Positions 1-12,132 are shown, counted from the first letter of the stretch. The stretch: DNA of 64,000 nt from Chionoecetes opilio (GCA_016584305.1 JACEEZ010012027.1:35749-99748); one strand, 5' to 3'. Notes: generated by a model from the letters alone, not told the origin. Program-made: numbers and translations.

Positions 1-439
1 TGAGGTGGCGATGGATAGTGCCAGACAGGTGCCGGTGACAGGCTTGATAAAGGCGGGGACGGAAGGGATGAGATGCCAGCTAGCCAGGTTAGGGACCGAA
101 AGCAGCACCGCATTTATCTCAGTGCCATTAAGGTGCGGCACAGGGGAGGGAAAAACAGTAGAACACCAGCAGAACACTGGATCGTCTTCCGGCGGGCTTG
201 TGTGTTGTTCAAGGTGAGTCGACCAGGTTAATTAACTTATTGTAATATATTTGATAGCTATGCATGTTTTACAGTAATCCTCACTGTGCCCGGGTATGTA
301 GAGGCTAATCGGAATGTCCTACCGTAGATAAGGCTGAGGCCATAGAGGGGGTGGTAGCGGGGGGGAATCGAGTGGATTGCGGGGTGGGGGAGGGGATGAG
401 ACACTCACTATTTAGGTCATTAGGTCATCATTTACAGAA
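1..439. other. unassigned sequence
   Basis: A short open frame runs from position 5 to 217, but it shows no recognisable domain, no splice context and no similarity to anything else in the window. Positions 340-400 are G-rich. I see no repeat unit, TIR or tRNA-like box here. Confidence 0.4.
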
Positions 440-1010
440 CTGATGCAGGTTAAGATTCGCTTTATCGCCCCTGCTGTATCTCGCTTATTACCTTAAGAAG
501 GACTAAACTTTTGTCATACACGTCTTCTACTAAACCCTTTAAGCCTCTTGGCAAACTGTTACTTTGATCAAAATCACGGACAAAATTATCTAATAAGAAT
601 AATAGGTGCCTACTCCGCCGTTGCCATCAGCACAGTTTAGACCGCGGGACGGTCGCCTCTCCCAGCCCTCCCTTTCGGACAGTAGCCAGGGTAGGTTTGG
701 TTAAGGTTAGGTTTAGTTTAGCTTTATTTTTTAAAATAAAATAAACCCAACCTTAACCCAACTAGCCTGGCTAGTGTAAAGTGAGGGAAGGCTTGGCCCC
801 GATCTCTGACTGTGCTGATGGCGACGACAAATTGCACCCATTTATTCTTTTTTGATAATTTTTTATCCGTACTTTTGACCTAAGTACCAGCTTTTCAAGA
901 GATTGAAGGGTTTGTAGAAGACGTGTATGACAAAAGATTAGTCCTTTATAAGGTAGTAAGCGAGATAAGGCAGGGGCGATAAAAAAAAATCTTAACCCTG
1001 AATAATCATA
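440..1010. repeat. long foldback (inverted repeat), arms about 240 bp
   Basis: The left arm (about 448-690) matches the reverse complement of the right arm (about 765-1003). Shared blocks include TATCGCCCCTGC, TTTTGTCATACACGTCTTCT and GCCATCAGCACAGT, separated by small indels. The roughly 75-bp loop holds GGTTAGGTTTAG-like sequence. Arms of this length with a short loop fit a foldback MITE, but I could not fix a TSD. Confidence 0.75.
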
Positions 1011-1373
1011 AATGTATTGCCTCCTCACCTTGTATCTCAGAGGCTTTGCCTGTCACTGTAATTTTATGACTTGGATATTTTGTTCTTATTGATCTTAATG
1101 TACTACTTTTTAAACAATCTGCCTTTTTTTTGTGCGTGAAAATATATTATCACCCAAAGACCCAAACTTCAAAGTGATGAAAATTGTCCTTTGAAATATC
1201 GCTTGGAAAATCTTAAGAATAAGGGCTCCACGGTAAGCTGACCCAAATGTTGGCTCTACGTGTTATACTTACTGTCCTTAACACATCTGTTTTGATTTTA
1301 ATGAGTGCCGATCCTTACTTTGCCTATATGGCCGATATTAATTTCAGGTTCTTGAGAAAAACCAAGTCTAGTA

Positions 1374-1425
1374 GGGTTAGGTTAGGTTAGGTCAGGTCAG
1401 GTTAGGTTAGGCTAGGTTAGGTCGA
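1374..1425 (+). repeat. degenerate GGTTA (TTAGG-type) short array
   Basis: About ten GGTTA/GGTCA/GGCTA pentamers follow one another. The canonical arthropod telomere repeat is TTAGG. This block is internal and degenerate, so it is probably an interstitial array or part of a repeat. Similar blocks occur at about 2008-2060, 5520-5635 and 30570-30715. Confidence 0.7.
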
Positions 1426-1524
1426 GCCCCTCGTGCACGGCATGAGTGGCTCGAGCAGGGGTGCTAGATTAGGTCCTGTAGAGTTTTGTCACCGGAACCT
1501 TGTCATCTTTAGAAATAAAGGCTC

Positions 1525-1762
1525 ACCTATCTTCTTCTTATAGCCAACAAGCTTGGGACATGGTGGGAAACCGGGTTTTTTTGGGTGGGGGAGCACACAC
1601 ATAAGGAAATATGGCCCCGATAAAGTCTATGAACTAGGGAAATTTCCCTAAATTATGGATTTTTTTGTTGGAGGCCATATTTTCCCTTATTTGTGTGCTC
1701 CCCCACCCAAAAACCCCGGCTTCCCACCATGTCCCCAAGCTTGTTGGCTATAAGAAGAAGAA
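1525..1762. repeat. hairpin element, arms about 90 bp
   Basis: Sequence at about 1528-1615 (AGCCAACAAGCTTGG, GGGTGGGGGAGCACACA) is mirrored at about 1668-1758 as its reverse complement around a roughly 50-bp loop. A related CCAAGCTTGTT block occurs in the foldback near 30830-30895, so this is a dispersed family. Confidence 0.75.
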
Positions 1763-1797
1763 GATAGAGGGTGGAGCCCTTGTTCTTAAGATTTACC

Positions 1798-2192
1798 AAC
1801 ATGGTAAAATTCTAGAGTCCTTTCCCGCCCTTATTAGTGGGCTTTTTTCCTTCAGACCTTCACAGATCCCTTCAGATACCTCTAAAACGTAATTATATAG
1901 TGGGGGAGAGATAAAAAATAAAAAATAAAAAATAATTAACCTAGCCTAACTGGTAAAATTCTATTCTAGTTCTTTCTCGCCCTTAGGTTTCGCTAGGAGG
2001 TTATTGGTAAGGTTAGGTTAGGTTATAGTGAGGTTAGGTTAGGTTATATTGAGGTTAGGTTAGTAATTTTTTTTTTATCTCCCCACTTTTAATATTACGT
2101 TTTAGAGGTATCTGAAGGGATCTGTGAAGGTCTGGAGGAAAAAAGTCCACTATTAAGGGCGGGAAAGGACTCTAAAATTTTACCGCATCTAT
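1798..2192. repeat. foldback element, arms about 120 bp
   Basis: The left arm at about 1803-1920 (AGAGTCCTTTCCCGCCCTTA, TTCAGATACCTCTAAAACGT) pairs with about 2064-2185 in inverted orientation. The intervening 140 bp holds GGTTA repeats. It is the third foldback in under 2 kb. Confidence 0.75.
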
Positions 2193-2349
2193 TACCATCA
2201 TAATGCTTGTCATTAATAAAGGTATTATATATTTACCTCTAGGACCTAGACGGTAAATATATCATATATCCATATATCATATATCACCCGTTTTTTTATT
2301 TTATTATTATTATTTTTTTTTTTAATATCATATATCATATATCATATGT

Positions 2350-3533
2350 CCTAGCGCTTCGTGTCCTGGTGGAACGCCGATGTGAGTTTCGACAGGGGAT
2401 GCTTGCAGCCTATGTTGATCTCAAGAAGGCGTTTGACTCAGTGCATCATGAGTCACTCTGGGATCTTCTGCGACTTCGAGGATTCCTGCAAGGACTATTG
2501 GTTTGATAACTGGTCAGTATTCTGGGACTGAGAGTGCTGTGAAGTGTGGGGCAGGTGTATCCACCTTCTTTCCCTGTGAATACAGGAGTGAGGCAAGGGT
2601 GCGTCCTTGCCCCATCACTTTTCACGCTTGTATGGACTGGGTATTGGACAAGGTTGTAGATCATAGTGATTGTGGAGCATCCGTCGGCAACACCAAGATC
2701 ACTGATCTTGTTTTTGCCGATGATGCAGTAATCTTTGCCGAGTCGCTGGAGGTCCTGGTGATGGCTCTCGAGGCGCTGCACCCAGGAGGCAAAGCCTTTG
2801 GGACTTGAGGTCTCCTGGCTCAAGACCAAGGTCCAGGTGTTTGGAGACTTACTAGATGAAGCAGTACAGTCTTGTTTCATGCGTGTGGCGAGGACATTGA
2901 GATCTTGGAAAGTTTTACATACCTTGGTAGCGCAGTCCATAATGACGGCGGGTCACGTCAAGAAGTCTTACGGCGGATTGGCATAGCCCACGGTGTTATG
3001 GACTCGCTCAGTGGGAGTATTTGGCGTTGTCGGTACCTGTGCAGGAGGACAAAGATCCGGATCTTCAAGTCGCTTGCGATCCCTGTCTTACTCTATGGTT
3101 GTGAGACATGGACACTAAATAGTGACTTGAAGAGACTAATCAATGCCTTTGGTAATAAGTGTCTTCGCAGAATCATGGGGTATTGCTGGGATGATTACGT
3201 GTCAAATCAGCGATTGCACCGTGAGACTGAATCGAGGCCTATTACCTGCATAGTCCGTCAGCGCCAACTTCGGCTATATGGGCATGTGCACGCTACCCTG
3301 AAACCGACCCTTCCCGTCGGGTTTTTATCTGTAAGAGACAATCCGGCGTGGAGGAGGCCAAGGGGTGCCCACAAGGCTCGTGGCTGGGGCAAGTTGATGT
3401 TTCTTGTCGAGAGCTGCTTGGTATGGGAAAGGAGCCTGCATGGGAACTCGCGCGTGGTGACCCCCGGGAGTGGCGTCGTAGGGTGGGCGAGGCGACGCGC
3501 CCCCCGGCGTATGCCCCCAATGATTGATTGATT
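2350..3533 (+). pseudogene. RTE-like non-LTR retrotransposon fragment (reverse transcriptase, 3' half)
   Basis: The decayed frame encodes the C-terminal half of a LINE reverse transcriptase. Motif A-like DLKKAFDSV is near 2423, the catalytic FADDAV segment near 2715, and a long thumb/C-terminal stretch (2872-3531) contains YLGSAVHNDGG and VLLYGCETWTL. Two frame changes and a truncated 5' end rule out activity. The element ends in an ATTG-type tail at 3521-3533. An 11-bp ATATATCATAT motif occurs on both flanks (near 2331-2347 and 3535-3545) and could be the TSD, although the left copy lies in a short tandem run. The clade is assigned from the C-terminal motifs and the short-repeat tail. A near-identical second copy lies at 40380-41019. 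Confidence 0.85.
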
Positions 3534-3546
3534 GATATATCATATA

Positions 3547-5023
3547 CAGGGAGGTCCCGTTATATGAGCATTCGATATACGAGAATCCGATGATACGGAT
3601 GTGTAAATTAGGGTCTATTTTCAATATACGAGATCGAAAATCCAATGTTACGACATTCAAACTGGGGTGAGTAAAATTACCAAGTTATTTACTAAAGTAA
3701 ATTACACGTTATTTACTAAAATTATAAAGTCATTTACTGACTATATGATTTTACCTAAGGTTGTACGATAAAATAATCAATCTGAAAATATGATAATTCT
3801 GGTGGCTCAGTACGACAATGTGGCCTACAAAAATTCACAACCCTGGGCGAGAAGCCAGCAACGGAGGTAGTATGGCCAGCAACAACCTGCTCTCGCACTA
3901 CCTAGATACTATTTTCCCTAATGACGGAAGGACCAATAACAAGCCAGCGATACATATTTCCGGGGAAGAATGGCATGCCAGACTGCCTCTCCGCCTTCTG
4001 TCCCCGTCATCTAAAACTAATTCGTTTTATTTTGAATGCTTGCGTTTTAAGTAGTTTTAATGTATCAGATAATAAGATATATAAGTAAGGAGCCTGTGTT
4101 ACTAGTGTATTGGTGGTAGAAGGTGTGTATGTGTGTTAAAATGGTGAATATTTGTGATATGGGGCGGCTCCGCGGCAAGTATTTCTCCGTCACTCTCTGC
4201 CCCGCCAGCTCGGCCAGCAGTCACCTCATCATAACATCTTTAAATCACCCTTATATAAGGTGACACACGGTGCTACATTGATTTAGATAATGACACGTGG
4301 ATATAACATCTCACCATAATCACTAAGTTGCATAATAACGAGTGATAAGACGTTTAAGCCTGCCCAAACCTACCTTGGCGGAGGAGGCGGCGGCCTGCCC
4401 CGTCCGCCGCCTCTCTCAAAAACCGCCGTCATCCGCCTCACCTGTGCCTTCCTGAAGAAGACAGTCAGCTCCTACGCCTGTGATAGCACCATAGGATATC
4501 ACCAGTGATCATAGGATTCCTCAAAGGGTCCTCGCTTTCCTACTAAATAATTACCAAGGAGATCTCCGCTGGCGGCGGACATCGGCTGCCGCCCGCACAA
4601 CACAACATCCCGTTATCAGCTGTATAATATGTGCCTTCCTGAAGAAGTCAGGTCAGCTCCCACGCATGTGATAGCACCATAGGATATCACCAGGGACCAT
4701 AGGATTCCTCAAGGGGTTCTCGCACCCCTACTAAATATTACCAAATTTTATGATGGCTTGAAAAACATGTCTTTTTTTTATTTTTTTTATTTATTTTTTA
4801 TTTTTTTTTTTTTTTTTTTTTATTATATTTTATTATTATATTTTATATATATATATATATTTTATTATATATATATATATATATAATATATATATAATAA
4901 AATTGTTGGGGTCCTGGAATCAAACCTATATTTTACCATTAGTTATGTGTTTCGTTATACGAGATTTCGCTTTACGAGTATGCCAGGTGGAACCTAACTG
5001 CTCGTATCTTCAGGACCTCCCTG
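3547..5023. mobile_element. TA-flanked pogo/Tigger-like element, family A copy 1 (non-autonomous)
   Basis: It begins CAGGGAGGTCCCGTTATA after TA (3545-3546) and ends GGACCTCCCTG before TA (5024-5025). Subterminal sequence is rich in TATACGAG/CTCGTAT words. No transposase is visible. The interior carries a roughly 190-bp tandem duplication (about 4439-4540 and 4628-4740, each with CACCATAGGATATCACCAG) and an AT/T-rich block at 4770-4905. Its 4200-4740 core also appears, inverted, in the unrelated-TIR element at about 6090-6480. Confidence 0.85.
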
Positions 5024-5025
5024 TA

Positions 5026-5865
5026 TCTTCACCTAGAGTCTAGGTGAAGGTTAACAGTATTATTGAAGGGTTTGCCCCTTATCACCTACATTATTATGGA
5101 GTTAGTATTTTTATTCATGAATCTAATCAGTGGGGGGTCTATTGTATAGTATTTGTCGCAAATTAATAGTTTTTTTTTAAGAATACAGGTTATTTTGGAA
5201 AGGCACATCAAATTTACCAAAATACAATCCACAGTTAGATAAGCAATATAAATATGTCTGAATTATAATGTTTTACAGTTGAATATGCTGATTGCCGAAG
5301 GAAAGAAAAAAAAAAAATTCTGGTCAGTGCATAATCTCCCATTAATAAAAGATGAGTAAAACTGTAGTTCAGTACAATACCCGGTTAATATTCTGCAGGA
5401 GTTGGCGGGCTCCACAGGCCTTACAGCATAGTTTTTCTCTATTATTTTTGGCTCAGTATAATGTGCAGTAGTTATTCACTTCCGGAAACCAAAAATATAG
5501 CATTTATTTTCATATAACAATAGCTAGGTTAGGTTATGTTTAGGTTTGGATAGGTTAGATTTAGGTTATGTTTAGGTTTCATTTAGGCTTGGTTTAGGCT
5601 AGGTTAGGTTTAGGATAGGTTTGGGTTAGGTTTTATAGAGTTATTTTAAATAAGCTAATCTGATGGTGCGCGATTGCTTAGCAGCTGTGGCTGGTTGGCG
5701 CCGCCAACTCCTGCGGAATATTTACCCAATGCTCCCTATTGACCGATACTTCTTCTTTCTGTTTAACATCAGTTTTTCCATAATATTTATGAGGTAAGAT
5801 GGCCGATTATATGCTTCCAACTATCTCTATCCATTGCCTCAACTTCTTCAATGCCCAATGCTGCC
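5026..5865. other. AT-rich spacer with GGTTA-type repeats
   Basis: No open frame or TIR pair is evident. A degenerate GGTTAGGTTTAGGTT-type stretch occupies about 5520-5635. The rest (5026-5515 and 5640-5865) shows nothing I can assign. Confidence 0.4.
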
Positions 5866-7099
5866 AGAGGCCAAGGAGTGGTCCGAGTAATGCAAGGATC
5901 CGAATAATGGAGGGATAAAATAATAATAATAATAAAAAAAATTAAAAAAATTCTAGGTGAATATAGAAAATGTCTAAGTCATGCAAATATCAATAAACAT
6001 CAGATAAATCATGTAAATAAATAGATTACAACAAAAATACACAATACAGTACTGTACAGGAGTAGTGTACAGCACTATCAGTCCTAAGTCTGGCAGCGGC
6101 AGCCGGCAGCAGTATCATGATGGCGGAAATTTCCTCCTCCTTCTTGGTGTTGTCTGTAGGGCTGCGAGGACCCCTTGAGGAGCCCTATGATCCCTGGTGA
6201 TATCCTATGATGCTATCACAGGCGTGGTAGCTGACCTGTCTTCTTCAGGAAGGCACAGGTGAGGCAGATGACAGCGTGTTGTCCTGAGAGGTAGGCAGGG
6301 CGCCAGGCGGGGCAGGTCGCTCGCCAGCAGGGTGGGCAGGGTTTTTACGTCTTATTACTAGTTATTATACATCGTAGTGATTATGGTGAGCTGTTATATA
6401 CACGTGTCATTATTTAGGTCAGTGTAGTACCGCGTGTCACCTTAAAATAAGGGTTATTTAAAGGTGTTGAGATGGCAGGGTAGCCAGTGACGGAGAAACA
6501 TTCTTGCCACGGCCACCCCGTAACACTAACGGAAAAAGTGTCCATGTGACATTACCTTTAAAGGCCGTGTCAAACGTCTTGTTGACTTGTAATTGGTCGA
6601 GAAGTTTTAGAAACAGTTTTTTCATTGGCTGGTGACTGATGACAAGTTTGATGAAAGTCATTACTCGTCCAAGCCAGTCAGGGCCTTCCTACCTGTTAAC
6701 TACCTAACGAGGGAGGCTTGCTGGATACGGTAGTAAGGGCATCTAGTATCTAGGTGGTGGGAGAGCGGGTGGTAGCTGGAGATACCACCTCCCTTGCTGG
6801 ATCTGGGTCCAAGGCTCAATGGCCTCAAATCACTCGCCAATACAACATTTGGACACAACAAAGAAAACCACAATCACAGTATACAAAGTATATGCTCAAT
6901 GATGGATCATAAATGCTCTGCCTGGCTGCCAGGGCCTCTAACCTCACTGACTCACGTCATGACACCCTACCTACCACTAAAAAAAAAGAAAAAAAAAGTT
7001 AAAAGTTAAGTATAAAAAAAAAAAGAGAAAAAAAAAGGAGGAAGTCCGAATAATGTCGAAGTCCGAATAATGAGGGTCCGAATACGAGAGGGTTTACTG
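5866..7099. mobile_element. Tigger-like element remnant with CCGAATAAT terminal words
   Basis: The right end is clear: repeated TCCGAATAATG words from about 7048 run into GAGGGTTTACTG, followed by TA at 7100-7101. A similar GTCCGAGTAATG/ATCCGAATAATGG block near 5888-5912 is in direct rather than inverted orientation, so the left boundary is uncertain and may belong to another copy. The 6090-6480 interior is the reverse complement of the core of family A copy 1 and is partly shared with 13786-13900. No transposase frame is visible. Confidence 0.55.
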
Positions 7100-7101
7100 T
7101 A

Positions 7102-8125
7102 CAGGGAGGTCCCATTATACGAGCATTCGATGTACAAGAATCCAATGATACGAGATGTGCAAATTAGGGTCTATTCTCAATATACGAGATCGAAAATCCA
7201 ATGCTACGACATTCAAACTGGGGTGAGTAAAATTACCAAGTTATTTACTAAAGTAAATTACAAGTTATTTACTAAAATTATAAAGTCATTTATTGACTAT
7301 ATGATTTTACCTAAGGTTGTACGATAATCAATCTGAAAATATGATAATTCTTGTGGCTCGGTACGACAATGTGGCCTTCAAAAATTCACATCCCTGTTGG
7401 CAACACTGCAGGCGGACAACAACAACACGTGCTTGCCAACCTATCTCGAGCCTTGTTTTAGCGTGAAAATACGTCAAAATGTACGACGAAGTCATAGACG
7501 AGGTGAGTGAGAGATGCAGGAAGATGTGCCGCGTGTGTGTGGGGAGGGTGTGAGAGGTGGAAATAGCCAGCTCTCGTGTGTCTCAGTTGGGGAAAACGTG
7601 AGGAAAAGTGAACGATGTACAATGATTCAGATGCGCAGAGAGGAGTTTGTGGGCAGTGGAAGAGGTCCTGCGCACCCCTCCCTTGTCCCTTACCTACCGT
7701 ACCCTCTCGAGTCTAGTGTATCACGCGGCGTCCCCAAGAGTACATATAACGTCTTTGTTGCTTGTATGTATTGTGCCTTGTGAGTCGATTTTAGTGATTT
7801 GCTGGTTTACTTAATGTGCTTATTGTGACTTATTTGTGCTCTGTCCTACTGTGCTGTCACACTCTTAATTCACTGTGTTTTGTGTGGTGGTGTGGTATAT
7901 AGAGCCCTATATTTGAGAGTTAGAGAGATTGTTGTGTTTGCTATAGTTAATTTAAGCTTGGAAAACATGTCTTTTTTTTTTTTTTTTTTTTTTTTTTCTT
8001 TTAATTGATGGGGTCCTGGAACCAAACCTATATTTTACCATTAGTTATCTGTTTCGTTATACGAGATTTCGCTTTACGAGTATGCCAGGTGGAACCTAAC
8101 TGCTCGTATCTTCGGGACCTCCCTG
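7102..8125. mobile_element. TA-flanked Tigger-like element, family A copy 2
   Basis: It starts CAGGGAGGTCCCATTATACG after TA (7100-7101) and ends GGGACCTCCCTG before TA (8126-8127). The TA at its left is also the right TA of the preceding element, so the two are back to back. The interior, including the GTGAGTGAGAGATGCAGGAA region near 7503, is shared with family A copy 3 in opposite orientation. There is no transposase frame. Confidence 0.88.
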
Positions 8126-8127
8126 TA

Positions 8128-10481
8128 CTGTGTTTTGTTTCTTTTGTCTTTCCGTTACATTTATTTATTGTATTTACTTAATTATTTATATACTTTTGAT
8201 ATATTTTGTTAATTGATACATTTATTTGCTTATCTATTTATGCTTATTTACTTAGATATTTAGATAATTAATTGATGTACTACCAAAGACTTCTTTGCTA
8301 CTACCGTAGATAACACTAAAGTCGCCAGGATAACGTTTTTTTCGATGTACAGGCGTCTGGTGGCGTTAAGTGGGTGTAGTCAGAGATATTAGAAGATTTC
8401 ATGTAGATTGGCGAAAATCTGATAAAATAATTTAAATATATGTCTGTGATGACAACACTCCTACAAAGTCTTACGACTGTATCTGTTTTCTAAATATTTT
8501 TTTAGGAATATATCAGGTAAAATATTGGCATCCTTTGGCAACTCCCATGTGCATACATAACCTACTACATCTTGTAATAACCGTGAATTATCAATCGCGA
8601 TTTTTTTCTCTTGCAATGAATTACGTTCTTGGATGCTTCTGACAACTTCTCACAGCAACTAATAGTGAAAAACATCACGACACCCTCTCAGGGGATCCAA
8701 TACCTTCAATGAGCGAGTACGTCGCTTTCTGGTCCCTCCCTCCCTGACACGCTACCCTCGTAATAACGCTTATTCCTGCTCGTAGCAAGGCTTAGTCCTG
8801 CTGTCACCATGGTTGGGGTAAAAAAGATGAGAAAGAGTGCAGAGAATGCCCGTAAATGGAAGAAGAAAAGGTTGGAGGAGGAAATTATTGATTGATAAAG
8901 TCATTGATTATAACATTGGGTACCAGGAATGATTTGTTCTATCTCTACTTAGAGAACCGCACACACGTCTACAACAGTTACCCCTCGAACCGGACGAAAA
9001 GACAGAATACGGGAGCAGGATAGATGCAAGAGAAAGTGTAAACAAGCCAAGGACGCTAGGGGTGACTGAGGCCGGGGACTTTTAAAAATGGTGAAGCTCA
9101 AAGTTTAAATGTCCTCTTCTGTAAAATCAAGGTTTTTCTGCTTTCATTAGCTATATCTTCATTTATATTTGACCGATTTTATTAGTTTTTTTTTTTTTTG
9201 AAGATTAAACTTTGCACTTTATTTTCGTTAGATAAAATTAAAGATAGCCCTTTTAGTGCCTTATAGCCTTTTTAGTTAGTGATGATTTTGTATAATTTTT
9301 CTTCCCAAATTTTACATGATTTTTTCAGTGTTTGAAAAGAAAAAATCATAATAAAAATAAGAGGAGAGATGGAAGAAAATTATCTAAACCAAGTTGTTAC
9401 CAAGGTTCAAATCTCTCATTTCGCACCTAACTGAATGATATGGTGAGCTATGGTTCAATGTCATGTTTTTTTTTTTAAATTTCCTTTTTTTTTTTTACTT
9501 ATTATAATCACTACACTGGATATAAACATTGAAATGAAATAATTTCTTGTGGAATTATACTCTATTGGAAATGGTAAGTATTACATAAGTTCACCAGTGA
9601 AATTGAAGAAACCTGATGTCACCTTCACCTACAGACCTGACTACACCCCCCTTAATACTTACATTTCTACATCCATGATTTCAGGAAAGTTAAAAAGGGC
9701 TATCTGGAATGTCTGTGTCATTTTGTGTCTTCATCTGTATCATATTATGGCAATAAATGAACAAATTACAAAAATATCACCAGAGTGGCGACCAACACTA
9801 ATGTCGCCATCTAGTGTTTATGTTCTGAGTGTCCTTCCGCCGTCGTCGTCGCCCGGAAAAAAAACGTAGCGAAATTTGAAACCGAATATACTTGAATATA
9901 CAAAGCATAAAACAACACTGAAACAGGGTAGATTATACAGTCATGATATAAACTACCTGTGTATCATCTTCAGTGGCACATACAAATCAGTAGTGATGCT
10001 ATAATTTGTAATATTTAGCAGCTGGCGACTAAAGTGTTATCTATGGTAGATTATTTAGTTGCTCAATTATTTATCATTTTCTCTATGCCCCTTGTAAACA
10101 CAGAAGGTATTCCACCTGGCTGAGGCATGGGTATCAGATGAATGAGAGTGTGATGCTAACTTTTCTTAGGTTCCAATGTAAAGATGATGCAAAAGTGCAT
10201 TAAAGCTACAAGCACTCCTTAAAATACGTATCTTTTTCTGGCATTGATAGGAGAGGAGGTGGAGCAAAGTGATATGCAGTGAAGGGAACCGTTGTAGGAT
10301 TTAGTCATATAGATACTGTATTATGTAATATGTATCCCTCACCATGCATACAGTGCACTACTACCACATGCTCTTTGGTTTCCTCCATTACTCCTGAGGC
10401 ACCATTTTGTGTTAAATATTGAATTGGCTACTTGGAGAAGAGGGAGGGATGCATGTAACCAAGTTATTTTATATTTCAAAC
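8128..10481. other. AT-rich sequence without a recognisable gene
   Basis: I see no long convincing frame. A plus-strand frame at 9549-9869 overlaps TTTCTACATCCATGATTTCA (near 9664), which resembles sequence inside the Helitron at 28520-29413, so a Helitron fragment is likely there. A splice-donor-like GTAAGTA occurs at 9574-9580, but I see no convincing acceptor for it. Confidence 0.35.
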
Positions 10482-10485
10482 TTAA

Positions 10486-10744
10486 AGTAATCGTCCAGAC
10501 CATTTCATCATTCCTGATTTAATGCAACCAAATCATAGCCATTAACGAGTATATCAACAATACGTCGTCACTTTTTGCATCCAGTCAGCCGTTTTTAATA
10601 ATCTGCAATCAAAATCTGCAAATTCCCCGATTCTCAAAACACTCCAGACGATGCGGCCAACTCAAGTTCAGGCTCGGTGACAGCAAAAGGCAGCGCTCTC
10701 CCCGCGAGCAGATTCACTCAGATACTCTCCCCTTCCTTTCCCTG

Positions 10745-10779
<35 letters not shown>

Positions 10780-10808
10780 CTCTCTCTCTCTCGTCTCTCC
10801 TCTCTCTC

Positions 10809-10878
<70 letters not shown>

Positions 10879-10889
10879 TCCTTTCCCTG

Positions 10890-10920
<31 letters not shown>

Positions 10921-10922
10921 CT

Positions 10923-10965
<43 letters not shown>

Positions 10966-10976
10966 TCTCTTCCTTC

Positions 10977-11024
<48 letters not shown>

Positions 11025-11032
11025 CTCTCTCT

Positions 11033-11082
<50 letters not shown>

Positions 11083-11214
11083 CCTTCCTTTCCCTTTCCT
11101 CCTTAATTTTTTTTCTCTCGTGGAGGATGGAGGAAGAGGAGGAGAGAAAAATAGATGAAAAGAAAGAAGGGGAGAAAGAGAGAGAGAGAGAGGAGAGAGA
11201 GAAGGGAAAGGAAG

Positions 11215-11282
<68 letters not shown>

Positions 11283-11330
11283 GAAAGGAAAAAGGAGAGA
11301 GAGAAGGGAAAAAAGAGAGAAGGGAAAGGA

Positions 11331-11371
<41 letters not shown>

Positions 11372-11429
11372 GAGAGAAGGGAAAGGAAAAGGAGAGAGAG
11401 AAGGGAAAAAAGAGAGAGAAGGGAAAGGA

Positions 11430-11492
<63 letters not shown>

Positions 11493-11816
11493 GAGATGAG
11501 AGAGAGAAGGGAAAGGAAAAGAAGGAGAGAGAGAGAGAAGGGAAAGGAAGGGGGGAGAGAGAGAGAGAGAGAACAGGGAAAGGAAGGAGAGAGAGTATCT
11601 GAGTGAATCTGCACGCGGGGAGAGCGCTGCCTTTTGCTAAGTCATCAATAACATTCGTAACCCTGTTGGAGGGAAGAAAAGTTTTTCGCGCGCTTTTTAC
11701 AAAAGTCGTGTTTTTACAGAAATAAGGCCTGGAAATCAATTATTTTTGGTGGATTAGGTGTTTTGAATGTACATTCAACATAAGTAGGCAAAAAAAAATT
11801 GGTCTGGACGATTACT
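10486..11816. mobile_element. TTAA-flanked TIR element, copy 1 (non-autonomous, CT/GA foldback core)
   Basis: TTAA at 10482-10485 is followed by AGTAATCGTCCAGACCA. The right end carries the inverse TGGTCTGGACGATTACT and then TTAA at 11817-11820. A TTAA target with short TIRs is typical of piggyBac-like and Kolobok-like elements. Its subterminal sequences match copy 2 (14624-16740) in opposite orientation. The whole interior (about 10680-11640) is a giant inverted repeat built on CT/GA runs. Confidence 0.8.
10738..11600. repeat. polypyrimidine (CT)n block followed by polypurine (GA)n block
   Basis: Positions 10742-11095 are almost pure CT dinucleotides with short CCTTTCC interruptions. Positions 11160-11600 are almost pure GA. 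Unique sequence next to each block (AAAGGCAGCGCTCTCCCCGC at about 10686, inverse at about 11616-11635) shows that the two blocks are arms of one foldback. Long apparent frames here are low-complexity artefacts. Confidence 0.95.
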
Positions 11817-11820
11817 TTAA

Positions 11821-12132
11821 GTTGTTCGTTGTAGTAACGTATTTTCGTACAAAATCGAGGAATCATCACTAAATTAAGTAAACAGTCTTAATTAAATGAG
11901 TAGTACCTGCTGCACACAACACTCTGTGACCACCCAGTTCATTAGTTTGGTGAAGGTGGGAATTTCAACCTCCCTTTTGTAATTTTGCTCCAACCAAAGG
12001 AAGTGCTGGTAAATTGATGGTATATTTGAACTAAAAATTTTCTTGGTATGCTGGTTTGAAATTTATCCTTAACTTCCATCATCACAATTACCACCATCCT
12101 TGTCAATCATCATTGCTCACCCTACTGTACAG
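11821..12132. other. unassigned spacer
   Basis: There is no repeat or frame I can support. The right end is a pyrimidine-rich stretch ending in ACAG, which would serve as a splice acceptor for the candidate exon that follows. Confidence 0.35.

Noticed and set aside
1374..1425. True telomere
   Set aside because: The array is short, degenerate and internal, and similar blocks lie scattered through the window.
2446..2940. 164-codon minus-strand frame
   Set aside because: It is antisense to the RTE-like reverse transcriptase, whose motifs lie on the plus strand.
5888..5912. Left TIR partner for the terminus at 7048-7099
   Set aside because: The shared CCGAATAAT words are in direct, not inverted, orientation, so they cannot form a TIR pair as read.
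10668..11739. Several 200-340 codon frames on both strands rich in Ser/Leu or Arg/Glu
   Set aside because: They are translations of (CT)n/(GA)n low-complexity DNA in a foldback, not genes.
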